Source: an uncultured Nonlabens sp. (GTDB lineage: Bacteria > Bacteroidota > Bacteroidia > Flavobacteriales > Flavobacteriaceae). From it: a DNA stretch of 64,000 nt. The stretch covers positions 806,001 to 870,000 of the forward strand of contig CANLKV010000001.1 in assembly GCA_947491755.1 (NCBI GenBank). The letters are read 5' to 3'. Positions 35,386 to 45,187 of this stretch are shown piece after piece. The position numbers and the translations under genes were made by a program. How positions within the stretch are numbered: position 1 is the stretch's first letter; every line of letters starts with the position of its first letter. The notes under the pieces were generated by a model that saw nothing but the letters and a program-made list of their open reading frames with translations, was not told the origin of the DNA and did no database searches.

Positions 35386-35413
35386 AAAAAGCCATCTATT
35401 TAGATGGCTTTTT
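35386..35413 (+). terminator. Intrinsic terminator after nrdA
   Basis: AAAAAGCCATCTA pairs with TAGATGGCTTTTT over a 2-nt loop and ends in a T run. Confidence 0.85.
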
Positions 35414-35676
35414 AGTTTTATGAAGCGGTTTTATAGATTTATTTGAGATCAATAGGGTTAAACCATAGCTTCTATTACTCTAAAACAAATAATGCTGGGC
35501 AGGATCGATGTCTCTTTAATAGCGTTTTCTCTTTATTGCTGTGTAAACTGTGTTTGTTTAAAAAACCATAGCGTTAAATGTTAAATAACTGAATGAGAGA
35601 AAAATAAACACATGAAAAGTTGCACCTTTCTTGCTTTCTTGCTTTAACTCATATTAACAACTTAAAACTTTTTATT
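35414..35676. other. AT-rich intergenic region before small secreted protein
   Basis: No gene found between the nrdA terminator and the ATG at 35677. It holds a tandem TTTCTTGC repeat near 35625-35645. No full promoter recognised. Confidence 0.5.
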
Positions 35677-35928
35677 ATGAGAAAATTATTATTTGCCGCA
35701 CTGGCAGGAGTATTTATGTTGAGTAGTGGATTTGTTTCTGGTGAAGTCGCCATTGAAAGCGATTTTCAAAATTGTACATATTCAATTTCAAGGGCTTATA
35801 TTGATTCTCGTGGCGAACCGCAGGTTGAAACTAAAACTTTTTCTAGAGAAGTTCTCAATGATTTAGAGTGCACCTATGTTTCAACAAGTCACGTATGGTA
35901 TTTGAATCAAGGTGAGATAGCTTGGTAA
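35677..35928 (+). CDS. Small secreted protein of unknown function
   Basis: An 83-residue product from the ATG at 35677 with a good signal peptide (MRKLLFAALAGVFMLSSGFV). The mature part of about 60 residues has two cysteines (in FQNCTYS and LECTYVS), which could form a disulfide. The open frame extends upstream to 35620, but that part lacks signal character. I know no family. It lies 9 bp before the GLPGLI gene and shares its AT-rich composition, so the three genes are probably one module. Confidence 0.65.
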   Translation: MRKLLFAALAGVFMLSSGFVSGEVAIESDFQNCTYSISRAYIDSRGEPQVETKTFSREVLNDLECTYVSTSHVWYLNQGEIAW

Positions 35929-35937
35929 TTTTTTGTA

Positions 35938-36720
35938 ATGAAGTGTAATTTATTTATTTTAATCTTTTGTCTTTTTACAGCAATAGCGTTTTCCCAAAAA
36001 AAAGCTATAATAGTTACTTATAATTATTCTAATGACTATTACTCAAATAAGGAGTTCTTATATGCATCTAATGCTAATGCTGTTTACGTAAAACCTTCAA
36101 TCAACAAGAATTTCGAAAATGAGATAATTGAGGATGGTAATAATAATTTTACACTTCCACTTTCTCAAATTAAGACAGCATCAATCAGTCACTTTATGAA
36201 TGTCTCTTCAGATGCTATTTTATCATATACGGTAGATTTAGAGTTTAATCGATTTCTAGTCGATGATAAAACATTCTCGATTAAATGGAAGGTCGAACCA
36301 AATGAAAATAAGAAGATTGCTGGATATGACTGTTTTAAAGCAACGACATCTTTTAGGGGAAGGAAATACATTGCTTTTTTTACGGATAAAATTCCCGTGC
36401 GATTCGGGCCGTTTAAATTTAAGGGACTTCCCGGATTAATCTTAGAAATATATAATACAGATACGGATATTAAGCATTCATGGCAAGCTACTAGTATAAA
36501 AACAATAGACAATTATGATCATATAACCTTTCTTCCAGATCCTGAAAAATTAGACGGCAAAAAAGTCACTCTAAAAGAATTTATGGAAATGGATAAAAAG
36601 TTAAATGAAGAAAAGGATAAACGTTTCAATGCAAGGCAACCATCTGGAGTTAAAGTAGTCTCAAGTAAGAGGATAAACTTAGGAATCGAGAAAACTTATG
36701 AATGGGAAAGCGAAAATTAA
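35938..36720 (+). CDS. GLPGLI family secreted protein
   Basis: A 260-residue protein with a signal peptide (LFILIFCLFTAIAFSQ). The naming motif is visible in GPFKFKGLPGLILEIYNTD (about residues 155-173), after CFKATTSFRGRKYIAFFTDKIP, core AFFTDKIPVRFGP. GLPGLI (TIGR01200) proteins are typical of Bacteroidota and commonly sit beside TonB-dependent outer-membrane proteins; no function is known. It overlaps the next gene by 19 bp. The DNA is clearly richer in A and T than the flanking housekeeping genes. Confidence 0.85.
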   Translation: MKCNLFILIFCLFTAIAFSQKKAIIVTYNYSNDYYSNKEFLYASNANAVYVKPSINKNFENEIIEDGNNNFTLPLSQIKTASISHFMNVSSDAILSYTVDLEFNRFLVDDKTFSIKWKVEPNENKKIAGYDCFKATTSFRGRKYIAFFTDKIPVRFGPFKFKGLPGLILEIYNTDTDIKHSWQATSIKTIDNYDHITFLPDPEKLDGKKVTLKEFMEMDKKLNEEKDKRFNARQPSGVKVVSSKRINLGIEKTYEWESEN

Positions 36721-39413
36721 GAATTCAAAAAAAATGTATTAGAAAGACCTATTTATTAGGTCTTTTTGTTTTTTGCATACCATCTGTACTTTTATCTCAA
36801 GTAAATGGCGTTATTATCAATCAGTCTGATCAACCACTAGATAACATTAGTGTAATACTCCAAAAATCCCAAGACAGCACCATCGTCGCCTACACCCAAA
36901 CCAACGATCAAAGCTTTTATTCCCTAAAAGCAAAACAACCTGGCAAACACTTCCTAAAATTCTCGTCACTTTCTTACGCGCCTAAAGTTATAGAAATTGA
37001 TATTTTAGACATCAATAAACCCATCACTATAGATGTTGTGCTCACAGAGCAACAAGAGGAACTGGACGAGATTATCATCAATGCAGATCTGCCCATAAGG
37101 GTCAAAAAAGACACGATCATTTTTGACGCCAAAGCCTTCATGCAAGGCAATGAAGAGGTGGTAGAGGATTTATTGCGCAAGATTCCAGGACTGCAAATAG
37201 GGGAGGAAGGCACCATCAAGATCAATAATCAAGAGGTAGAAAAGGTTATGGTAGAAGGCGATGATTTTTTTGAGCGTGGTTATAAAATCCTAACCAAAAA
37301 CATGCCGGCCAAACCTTTAAACAAAGTAGAGGTTTATCAACATTACTCCAGCAACAAATTACTCAAGGGCATTGAAGAAAGTGATAAGGTCGCAATCAAC
37401 CTCACGTTGGATGAGGATGCTAAAAGGCAGTGGTTCGGGAATGTAGAGCTAGGGCAGGACCTGGAATTGGACAGCTTTTACAGAGCGAGATTCAACCTGA
37501 TGAGTTTTGGTAAAAAGAACAAATTTTATTTCTTGGGCAATGCCAACTCGACTGGTGAGGATGCTACTGGCGATATTTCCAGCCTCATCAATCCAGCACG
37601 CTATGGCGAGCCAGGACGCATGGGTGATAGCGAACAAGTCAATAATTTATTGAACCTTGAGGCTGGATTGTATAATTTCTCTGCACGGCGGTCCAATTTC
37701 AATAATGCAGAGTTGCTATCGCTCAACGCCATTTTTAATCCTACGGACAAATTAAAAATCAAGACACTGGCTTTCTTTGATTGGGACGAGACAGATTTTT
37801 TTAGGAATAGTACGAGCAGCTTTTTTGCCAATGGCACCAACTTTACTAACAAAGAGGATTATATACTACGCAATACGTATCAAACCACCTACGGTAAGTT
37901 CCAACTCAATTATGATTTGAGCAAAAAGGCAACGATTGAGTCTGTTACTTCCTACAGCGATCGTGGTAATGATGCTGGGAGCAATTTGCAATTCAATGAT
38001 ATTTCTACCATTGAGGCATTGACCACGGCACAGGAGCGTTTTGATCATATCACGACCTATACCCAAAAGATAGATGATCAAAAAGTGCTGCTGGCAACCG
38101 CTAGAGTGATCAACGAGCATTCACCGCAGGATTATCAGGTCAACCAGTATTTTTTTGATGACCTGTTCAACATCAACCCGCGACCAGACCATGTGCAGCA
38201 AGCGTTAAATAATGAAATGCTGTACGCTGGTTTAAACTTGCATTATCTAGACAGGCGCAAGAATGGACACCTGCTCGAGCTGCAAGTAGGTAATGAGTAT
38301 CGTCAGGATCAATTAGAAAATGAGTTACGCTTTCGCGAAAGCGGAACAAACACCAGTAGCCAGCCACCACCAGATTATGGTAACGATGTAAATTACAGTG
38401 TTAATGATCTGTATATCAAATCAAAATACTTGTATAAGATAGGAGAGCTAAAGATCACAGGAACTATTGATGCGCATCAATTGAGCAACGAACTGGAGAC
38501 AACGATAATGAATAGCGATGAGGCGCCATTTTTTGTCAACCCGCAATTGAGCTTGGGCTATGAGATCAATAGAAAGAATAAGCTAGGATTTGGGATTTCT
38601 CACAATACGACCAATGCTGGTATTCTAGATGTATATGACAACTATGTATTGACCAGCTATCGGTCTTTTGCTCGTGGTACTGGCGATTTTAACCAGCTAG
38701 AATCTGGTAGTGTTAATTTATCCTATACATTAGGCAATTGGACAGATCAGTTTTTGGCAAATGTGTTTGCTACCTATACTAGAAATCATGATTTTTTCAG
38801 TACAAATTCACTGATACAGCAGCAATTCTCACAAACCGACAAGATCCTGATTGAGGATCGAGCAACTTACTTGATCAATACGAACTTAGACTACTACATC
38901 AACAAGTTGACTTCAAACTTTAAGGTAAAGGCAAACTACACACAAACCGAATTTAAAAATATCATCAACGACTCAGACTTGCGAGCGGTGCAAACTGTTA
39001 ATTATGGGCTGGGTTTTGAGCTGCGATCTGCCTTTAGCGGTATTTTCAACTATCATATAGGGACAAAATGGGCGTTTAACACTGTAGAGGCTAGCGGTAT
39101 AAAAAATAGTTTTACCGACAATACCAGCTTCCTGGATCTATCTTTTGTCATCAATGATCAGCTGGATTTTCAATTGAAGACAGAGCGGTATTTCTTTGGA
39201 AATATCAACGATGGTGACAATACTTATTATTTCATGGATCTGGATACGCGATATAAAGTTAAGGATAGTAAATTTTCATTCTCACTAGAAGCGAGTAACC
39301 TGACGAACACAGAAGAATTTAGGACCAGTTCTATTAATGATGTTTCTTCATCTACAGTAACCTATAGACTGTTGCCGCGTTATTTACTTTTAAATGTAAA
39401 GTACCGATTTTAA
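36702..39413 (+). CDS. TonB-dependent receptor-like outer-membrane protein (GLPGLI partner)
   Basis: A 903-residue outer-membrane protein. It has a signal peptide (LLGLFVFCIPSVLLSQ), then a CarboxypepD_reg-type beta-sandwich (VNGVIINQSDQPLDNISVIL), a plug-like part (VVEDLLRKIPGLQIGEEGTI, VEKVMVEGDDFFERGYKIL) and a large barrel ending in LPRYLLLNVKYRF. It is of the class that pairs with GLPGLI proteins and peptidases. The first ~150 bp share the AT-rich style of the GLPGLI gene, while the rest has the codon use of the genome. A repeat copy at 38328-38343 is read as RFRES, in a probable extracellular loop. The ligand is unknown. Confidence 0.85.
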   Translation: MGKRKLRIQKKCIRKTYLLGLFVFCIPSVLLSQVNGVIINQSDQPLDNISVILQKSQDSTIVAYTQTNDQSFYSLKAKQPGKHFLKFSSLSYAPKVIEIDILDINKPITIDVVLTEQQEELDEIIINADLPIRVKKDTIIFDAKAFMQGNEEVVEDLLRKIPGLQIGEEGTIKINNQEVEKVMVEGDDFFERGYKILTKNMPAKPLNKVEVYQHYSSNKLLKGIEESDKVAINLTLDEDAKRQWFGNVELGQDLELDSFYRARFNLMSFGKKNKFYFLGNANSTGEDATGDISSLINPARYGEPGRMGDSEQVNNLLNLEAGLYNFSARRSNFNNAELLSLNAIFNPTDKLKIKTLAFFDWDETDFFRNSTSSFFANGTNFTNKEDYILRNTYQTTYGKFQLNYDLSKKATIESVTSYSDRGNDAGSNLQFNDISTIEALTTAQERFDHITTYTQKIDDQKVLLATARVINEHSPQDYQVNQYFFDDLFNINPRPDHVQQALNNEMLYAGLNLHYLDRRKNGHLLELQVGNEYRQDQLENELRFRESGTNTSSQPPPDYGNDVNYSVNDLYIKSKYLYKIGELKITGTIDAHQLSNELETTIMNSDEAPFFVNPQLSLGYEINRKNKLGFGISHNTTNAGILDVYDNYVLTSYRSFARGTGDFNQLESGSVNLSYTLGNWTDQFLANVFATYTRNHDFFSTNSLIQQQFSQTDKILIEDRATYLINTNLDYYINKLTSNFKVKANYTQTEFKNIINDSDLRAVQTVNYGLGFELRSAFSGIFNYHIGTKWAFNTVEASGIKNSFTDNTSFLDLSFVINDQLDFQLKTERYFFGNINDGDNTYYFMDLDTRYKVKDSKFSFSLEASNLTNTEEFRTSSINDVSSSTVTYRLLPRYLLLNVKYRF
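38328..38343. repeat. Palindromic repeat copy (inside outer-membrane receptor gene)
   Basis: Exact CGCTTTCGCGAAAGCG, read as RFRES in the frame LRFRESGTNTSS. Confidence 0.95.
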
Positions 39414-39590
39414 AAATATGGCGGTGAACTAACCATTTAAGTTAACTTAATTAACACTCGCCCGGCTTCTTGCGTCTGTATCGTTAAATTCCCTATAAGC
39501 TTGACTTAAACTAATGGTAATCACCCGTTATAAACTGCTGTATGGCTGTATATTAGGGTATAATTAATTTAAACCATATAAACTAATATT

Positions 39591-40037
39591 ATGAATTACA
39601 CAGACAAGATAGGAAACAAACTAAATGAATTGCTAGAGAAAAATTATGACGCAGAGGCTGGATATAAACTAGCCAAAGACAAAGTGGATAGCAATGCATT
39701 AAAAGACTTTTTTGATCGTCAACAACAGGAGCGCTACAACTTTGGACATGAGCTTAAGGCAGAGATGAAATCATTTGGCCAGGAGCCAGATAAAGGAACT
39801 AGCGTAAAAGGAGATCTACATAGAACGTGGATGAATATAAAATCCACCTTTAGTTCTGATAATGAAGAGGCGATTCTAGAAGAAGCTATACGTGGGGAGA
39901 AAGCTGCAGTAGAAGAGTATAATGAGATCATCAATGATACAACACTACCACCATCTACTAGAAATATATTGACAAAACATAGAGACTCGATCCAGAGTTC
40001 ATTGAGTCGTGTCGATGCGATGGAAGAAGTACATTAA
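39591..40037 (+). CDS. DUF2383 / PA2169-type four-helix-bundle protein
   Basis: A 148-residue, highly helical and charged protein. Patterns KLNELLEKNYDAEAGYKLA and EEAILEEAIRGEKAAVEEY match the PA2169 family (DUF2383), a ferritin-like four-helix bundle often induced in stress or stationary phase. No complete di-iron motif can be claimed by eye. It stands alone, ended by a strong terminator. Confidence 0.85.
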   Translation: MNYTDKIGNKLNELLEKNYDAEAGYKLAKDKVDSNALKDFFDRQQQERYNFGHELKAEMKSFGQEPDKGTSVKGDLHRTWMNIKSTFSSDNEEAILEEAIRGEKAAVEEYNEIINDTTLPPSTRNILTKHRDSIQSSLSRVDAMEEVH

Positions 40038-40062
40038 AATTGTACATAGATTATCCTAAAAA

Positions 40063-40090
40063 AAGTCCCGTTGAAAAACGGGACTTCTTT
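40063..40090 (+). terminator. Intrinsic terminator after DUF2383 gene
   Basis: AAGTCCCGTT (40063-40072), tetraloop GAAA, AACGGGACTT (40077-40086), then a T-rich run. Confidence 0.9.
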
Positions 40091-40242
40091 ATTGTTTAAA
40101 AACAATCATATCTCGTCCTTATTCCACTTTTCAATCATGGTGCATTGAGCTATCTTTAAAATTCTCAAAAGCATCACAACGACCGCTGCAACCTATTGTA
40201 AGTCAGGTGTCTGCTTTGCGATTATTTTTATTACTCCTGCCT

Positions 40243-43200
40243 ATGTACTTAATTTTTGATACCGAGACCACTGGATTGCCTAAAAGGTGGGACGCTTCCA
40301 TAACAGATGTTGATAACTGGCCACGCGTTATTCAGATTGCATGGCAATTGCACGACGATATGGGTAAAATGGTAGACCATCAGGATTACTTGATCACTCC
40401 CGATGGTTTTGATATTCCTTACGACAGTGAGCGTATTCACGGTATATCCACAGCGCTGGCACAAAAAAATGGTAGGCCATTGCGAGAAGTCCTTGAAAAA
40501 TTTAACGATGCGCTAGCGATGACAAATTTTGTGGTAGGGCAAAACCTCAAATTTGACCTGAATGTAACAGGGGCAGAGTTTGTAAGAACAGGTATAGAAA
40601 ACCAATTGCAACAAATCCCGGTGCTGGATACCTGTACAGAGCACACCGCCCAGTTGTGCCAGATTCCTGGCGGTCGCGGTGGTAAATTCAAGCTCCCTAC
40701 ATTGACAGAGCTGCATGAGTTTTTATTCAAAGTACCCTTTAACGAGGCGCACAACGCCACTGCAGATGTAGAGGCCACGACCCGTTGTTTTTTAGAGCTC
40801 ATCAGGCTGCAACAATATACGGTAGCTCAATTAAAGCAGGGAAGTGATTATTTAGTTCGCTTTCGCGAAAGCAATCCAGACACCATCGCCCCTGCAGGTA
40901 TCAAACATGTCAATTTAAAAGAAGCATCTGCCAGACTGGTAGAGCACAAAGAGCCAGAAATTACCAAACAGGAAATTGCAGAAAATCTGGATGAATTGAG
41001 TGGCGCATCCTATGTGCATTTGCACAATCACAGCCAGTTTTCTATCCTACAATCTACTGCTAGCGTGCAAGATCTGGTAGAAGCTGCTGCAGCAAATGAC
41101 ATGCCTGCCGTTGCCATGACAGACCATGCAAATATGATGGGCGCCTTTCACTTTGTCAAGGCAGTAAATGCACATAATGCAAGCGTAGCGAGTGATAAAG
41201 AAAGTCGTTTAAAACCCTTAAAACCCATTATAGGCTGCGAGTTTCAAGTATGTGAAGATATGTATGACAAAACCGTTAAGGACAACGGTTATCAAATTGT
41301 CATGTTGGCCAAAAATAAAAATGGCTACCATAACCTGGCAAAAATGGCTAGTAAAGCCTACACAGATGGTTTTTACTATGTGCCTCGCATCGATAAAAAA
41401 CTGGTAGAGCAATACAAGGAAGATATTATTGTTCTTACGGGTAACTTGTATGGCGAGGTGCCTTCAAAAATTCTGAATGTAGGAGAAAAACAAGCCGAAG
41501 AGGCCTTATTATGGTGGAAGGAACAATTTAAAGATGATCTTTATATTGAGGTCATGCGCCACGATCAAGAAGATGAACAGCGGGCTAACACAGTGCTGCT
41601 GGAGCTGGCAGAAAAACATGATGTAGCAGTAGTGGCTACAAATAATACCTATTATATTCATAAAGAAGATGCAAATGCACACGATATATTATTGTGTGTA
41701 AAAGACAATGAAAAGCAAGCCACACCTATAGGTCGTGGCCGTGGTTATCGTTATGGACTGCCTAATCAGGAGTATTATTTTAAGTCCAGCGATGAGATGA
41801 AAGAATTGTTTAAAGACCTACCACAGGCTATTGTAAACATTCAAAAAGTTGTGGATAAGGTAGAGGCTTTTGAGCTGGCGCGCGACGTATTGCTGCCAGC
41901 TTTTGATATTCCACAAGAATTTATAGACGATAGCGATGCCACAACTGGTAGTAAGAATGGAGAAAACGCTTACTTGCGTCATCTTACCTATGAAGGAGCG
42001 CAAAAACGATATGGTGAGATCACTCCAGCAATAAAAGAGCGTCTGGACTTTGAGCTGGATACCATCAAAAAGACGGGATATCCTGGTTACTTTTTGATCG
42101 TTTGGGATTTTATTAAAGCTGCTCGGGAGATGGGAGTAGCAGTAGGGCCCGGTCGTGGATCTGCCGCAGGAAGTGCGGTGGCCTATTGTCTATGGATTAC
42201 AAATGTGGACCCCATCCATTACGACCTACTTTTTGAGAGATTCCTTAATCCAGACAGGGTATCCATGCCCGATATTGATATAGATTTTGATGACGAGAAC
42301 CGTCATAAAGTAATGGATTATGTGATTGAAAAGTATGGAGCCTCCCAGGTGGCACAGATCATTACTTATGGTACCATGGCTGCAAAATCTTCCATACGCG
42401 ACTGTGCTCGTGCATTAGATCTACCACTACAGGACGCAGATAGGGTGGCCAAATTAATTCCGGATTTTGCAAAACTGAAAAAAATATTTGCCCTAGAAGA
42501 TAATGAGTTGACGGGCAAATTTAGAGGTGATGATGTAGATATGGTGCGCGAGTTGCGTGATTTAGCACAAGGCAACGACCCAGTAGGAGAAATGCTTAAA
42601 CAGGCAAGAATACTAGAAGGGTCTGTGCGCAATACAGGGGTACATGCCTGCGGCGTTATTATCACACCAGATGATTTGACAAATTTTGTTCCCGTGGCAA
42701 CTGCGAAAAATTCTGATCTCTATGTAACCCAGTTTGATAATGAGGTAGTAGAGAGCGCTGGATTGCTCAAGATGGATTTTTTAGGACTTAAAACTTTAAG
42801 TCAAATAAAAGATACCGTCGCCATCATAAAGGAACGACACGGTATTGATCTAGATATCGAGTCCATACCGCTGGATGATCAAAAGACGTACGAGTTGTTC
42901 CAGCGAGGCGAGACAACAGCTATTTTTCAATATGAAAGCGTAGGAATGCAAAAATACATGCGTGAACTCAAACCTACGCAGTTTGCAGATTTGATCGCGA
43001 TGAATGCGTTGTATCGACCAGGACCGCTAGAATATATTCCAGAATTTATCGATCGCAAACATGGCCGTAAAGAGATAAGCTACGATCTGGATGCAATGGA
43101 GGAATATTTAGAGGAAACCTATGGTATTACCGTATATCAGGAGCAGGTCATGCTACTTTCTCAAAAGCTGGCTAACTTTTCAAAGGGTGATGCAGACGTC

Positions 43201-44592
43201 CTGCGTAAAGCCATGGGTAAAAAACAAATGGCAACCCTACAAAAAATGAAGCCGCAGTTTCTAGATGCTGGAGAGAGCAACGGTCATGATAGGACCATAC
43301 TGGAAAAAGTATGGAAAGACTGGGAGGCATTTGCATCCTATGCCTTTAATAAATCACACTCGACTTGCTATGCATGGATTGCTTATCAAACAGCATATTT
43401 AAAAGCAAATTACCCGGCAGAGTTTATGGCGGCGACCTTGTCAAATAATATGAATCAGATCAAGGACGTGACAAAGTTTATGGACGAGTGCCGTCGCATG
43501 GGGCTGGATGTCATGGGGCCAGATGTAAATGAATCCAATTATAAATTTACAGTAAATGCAAAGGGAGCCATACGTTTTGGTATGGGGGCTGTTAAGGGAT
43601 TAGGTCATAATGCCGTCATGACTATCATTGAGAATAGAAAAGAGCGCCCATACGTGAGCATCTTTGACATGGCAAAACGTATAGATTTGCGAGCAGCCAA
43701 CAAAAAATCATTTGAGGCTCTAGCTTTAAGTGGTGGTTTTGATGGTCTGGGTGGTGATAATCGCGCACAATATTTTCATGAAGCAGATAAGGGGCAAATG
43801 TTCCTGGAGCAAGTAATCAAGTATGCACAAAAATATCAAGAGAACGAGAATAGCGCCCAGGTAAGCCTTTTTGGCGAGGCTAGCGATGTGCAAATTCCAG
43901 AACCGCAGCTCCCTGCTTGTGACGACTGGGGAACCATGGAAAAACTTAAACGAGAAAAAGAGGTGGTAGGAATATATATATCTGGCCACCCACTGGATGA
44001 CTATAAGAAAGAGATGCAGTTTTTCTGCAATGCTAATTTAACGGTGTTAAAAGATCTGGAATCACTGGTTAACCGCGAGCTAAGTTTTTGTGGGGTGATT
44101 ACAGAGACCCGTCACCTGGTAAGTAAGTCAAATAAGGGCTGGGGTAGCTTTATTGTAGAGGATTATAACGACTCCTATGAATTTAGAATATTTGGCGAGG
44201 ATTATTTGAAATTTCAACACTTTATGGTGCCCAATACATTTCTCTATGCGAAAATTAAGATCCAACAAGGCTGGATTGACAAGAATACGGGCAAACCTAG
44301 AGATCCACGCATTCAATTCACGCACATGCAACAGTTGCAAGATGTAATGTCTACCGCTGCAAAAAGTCTGACTATTGAATTCAATGTGTCGGAAATTTTA
44401 GAAAAGAGGGTAGAAATGCTCAAAGAAGTGCTGGACAAACACCAGGGCGATCATCGCTTGCATTTTAACCTGAAGGATCATGAGGAGCGTATTTCTATAG
44501 ATATGTCCAGCCGCATGCATAAAGTAAACGTGACCTCAGAATTGCTGGCCATGCTGGACGAGGCAGAGATAAGTTATGGTGTTAAGGGATAA
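40243..44592 (+). CDS. dnaE: DNA polymerase III alpha subunit with N-terminal 3'-5' exonuclease domain
   Basis: The replicative polymerase, 1449 residues from the ATG at 40243 (the frame opens at 40207, but MYLIFDTETTGLP is the natural beginning). Residues 1-200 are a DnaQ-like DEDD exonuclease (FDTETTGLP, GQNLKFDLN, HNATADVEATT). From about residue 258 comes the PHP domain (YVHLHNHSQFSILQST), then the PolC/DnaE palm with PGRGSAAGSAVAYCL and MPDIDIDFDDENR (catalytic aspartates). An OB-fold lies in the C-terminal part. The exonuclease fusion is usual in Flavobacteriia and puts proofreading on the same chain. The linker (about residues 206-250) carries a palindromic repeat, read as RFRES. Confidence 0.96.
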   Translation: MYLIFDTETTGLPKRWDASITDVDNWPRVIQIAWQLHDDMGKMVDHQDYLITPDGFDIPYDSERIHGISTALAQKNGRPLREVLEKFNDALAMTNFVVGQNLKFDLNVTGAEFVRTGIENQLQQIPVLDTCTEHTAQLCQIPGGRGGKFKLPTLTELHEFLFKVPFNEAHNATADVEATTRCFLELIRLQQYTVAQLKQGSDYLVRFRESNPDTIAPAGIKHVNLKEASARLVEHKEPEITKQEIAENLDELSGASYVHLHNHSQFSILQSTASVQDLVEAAAANDMPAVAMTDHANMMGAFHFVKAVNAHNASVASDKESRLKPLKPIIGCEFQVCEDMYDKTVKDNGYQIVMLAKNKNGYHNLAKMASKAYTDGFYYVPRIDKKLVEQYKEDIIVLTGNLYGEVPSKILNVGEKQAEEALLWWKEQFKDDLYIEVMRHDQEDEQRANTVLLELAEKHDVAVVATNNTYYIHKEDANAHDILLCVKDNEKQATPIGRGRGYRYGLPNQEYYFKSSDEMKELFKDLPQAIVNIQKVVDKVEAFELARDVLLPAFDIPQEFIDDSDATTGSKNGENAYLRHLTYEGAQKRYGEITPAIKERLDFELDTIKKTGYPGYFLIVWDFIKAAREMGVAVGPGRGSAAGSAVAYCLWITNVDPIHYDLLFERFLNPDRVSMPDIDIDFDDENRHKVMDYVIEKYGASQVAQIITYGTMAAKSSIRDCARALDLPLQDADRVAKLIPDFAKLKKIFALEDNELTGKFRGDDVDMVRELRDLAQGNDPVGEMLKQARILEGSVRNTGVHACGVIITPDDLTNFVPVATAKNSDLYVTQFDNEVVESAGLLKMDFLGLKTLSQIKDTVAIIKERHGIDLDIESIPLDDQKTYELFQRGETTAIFQYESVGMQKYMRELKPTQFADLIAMNALYRPGPLEYIPEFIDRKHGRKEISYDLDAMEEYLEETYGITVYQEQVMLLSQKLANFSKGDADVLRKAMGKKQMATLQKMKPQFLDAGESNGHDRTILEKVWKDWEAFASYAFNKSHSTCYAWIAYQTAYLKANYPAEFMAATLSNNMNQIKDVTKFMDECRRMGLDVMGPDVNESNYKFTVNAKGAIRFGMGAVKGLGHNAVMTIIENRKERPYVSIFDMAKRIDLRAANKKSFEALALSGGFDGLGGDNRAQYFHEADKGQMFLEQVIKYAQKYQENENSAQVSLFGEASDVQIPEPQLPACDDWGTMEKLKREKEVVGIYISGHPLDDYKKEMQFFCNANLTVLKDLESLVNRELSFCGVITETRHLVSKSNKGWGSFIVEDYNDSYEFRIFGEDYLKFQHFMVPNTFLYAKIKIQQGWIDKNTGKPRDPRIQFTHMQQLQDVMSTAAKSLTIEFNVSEILEKRVEMLKEVLDKHQGDHRLHFNLKDHEERISIDMSSRMHKVNVTSELLAMLDEAEISYGVKG
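40858..40873. repeat. Palindromic repeat copy (inside dnaE linker)
   Basis: CGCTTTCGCGAAAGCA, 15 of 16 matching, preceded by TAGTT like the intergenic copies. Read as RFRES between the exonuclease and PHP domains. Confidence 0.92.
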
Positions 44593-44635
44593 TCACATAA
44601 AAGCATACCTATATAGGTAACTTTAATGCAGGAGC

Positions 44636-44667
44636 TTGCAAACTGGTCTATCTTTTGCATAATTTTG
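44636..44667 (+). promoter_or_regulatory. Probable trxA promoter
   Basis: TTG at 44636-44638, a 21-bp spacer, and TAATTTTG at 44660-44667, fitting TTG-N-TAnnTTTG. The ATG is 26 bp further. Confidence 0.6.
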
Positions 44668-44693
44668 CTTATAACAGTTAAAATTAAGAAATC

Positions 44694-45014
44694 ATGGCAT
44701 TAGAAATAACAGATGCAAACTTTGAAGAAACCGTATTAAAAAGCGATAAACCAGTACTTGTTGACTTTTGGGCAGCATGGTGTGGACCATGTCGTATGGT
44801 AGGACCTATCATTGACGAGGTCTCTGATGAATATGCAGACAAGGCAGTAGTAGGTAAAATGGACGTAGACGCAAATCAAGAGTTTGCTGCAAAATATGGC
44901 GTGCGCAATATTCCAACCGTTCTTGTTTTTCAAAATGGTGAGGTAGTAGGCCGCCAGGTAGGTGTTGCTCCTAAAAATGCGTACACAGATGCTCTAGATG
45001 CATTGATGAATTAG
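44694..45014 (+). CDS. trxA: Thioredoxin
   Basis: A 106-residue thioredoxin with the redox site WCGPC (C30 and C33), preceded by VLVDFWAAW, and the cis-proline region RNIPTVLVF. It reduces protein disulfides and is the usual electron donor to class I ribonucleotide reductase. Complete, alone, with its own promoter and terminator. Confidence 0.97.
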   Translation: MALEITDANFEETVLKSDKPVLVDFWAAWCGPCRMVGPIIDEVSDEYADKAVVGKMDVDANQEFAAKYGVRNIPTVLVFQNGEVVGRQVGVAPKNAYTDALDALMN

Positions 45015-45035
45015 GTTTCATTCTATATAAATCAT

Positions 45036-45062
45036 AAAACCCGTCTCAGGATGGGTTTTTTT
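45036..45062 (+). terminator. Intrinsic terminator after trxA
   Basis: AAACCCGTC, loop TCAG, GATGGGTTT with one G-T pair, followed by a T run. Confidence 0.85.
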
Positions 45063-45085
45063 ATACCTCAAATTAAAAAGTAGTT

Positions 45086-45101
45086 CGCTTTCGCGAAAGC
45101 G
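45086..45101. repeat. Palindromic repeat copy (intergenic)
   Basis: Exact CGCTTTCGCGAAAGCG preceded by TAGTT, between the trxA terminator and the DUF58 gene. Confidence 0.95.
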
Positions 45102-45187
45102 TAATACCACACCACATTTCAGGTAAATTGATGCCTAAGAACCGCCTACCACTGGTTTTCATGCTTTAAATCCAGTATCTTCACTTT

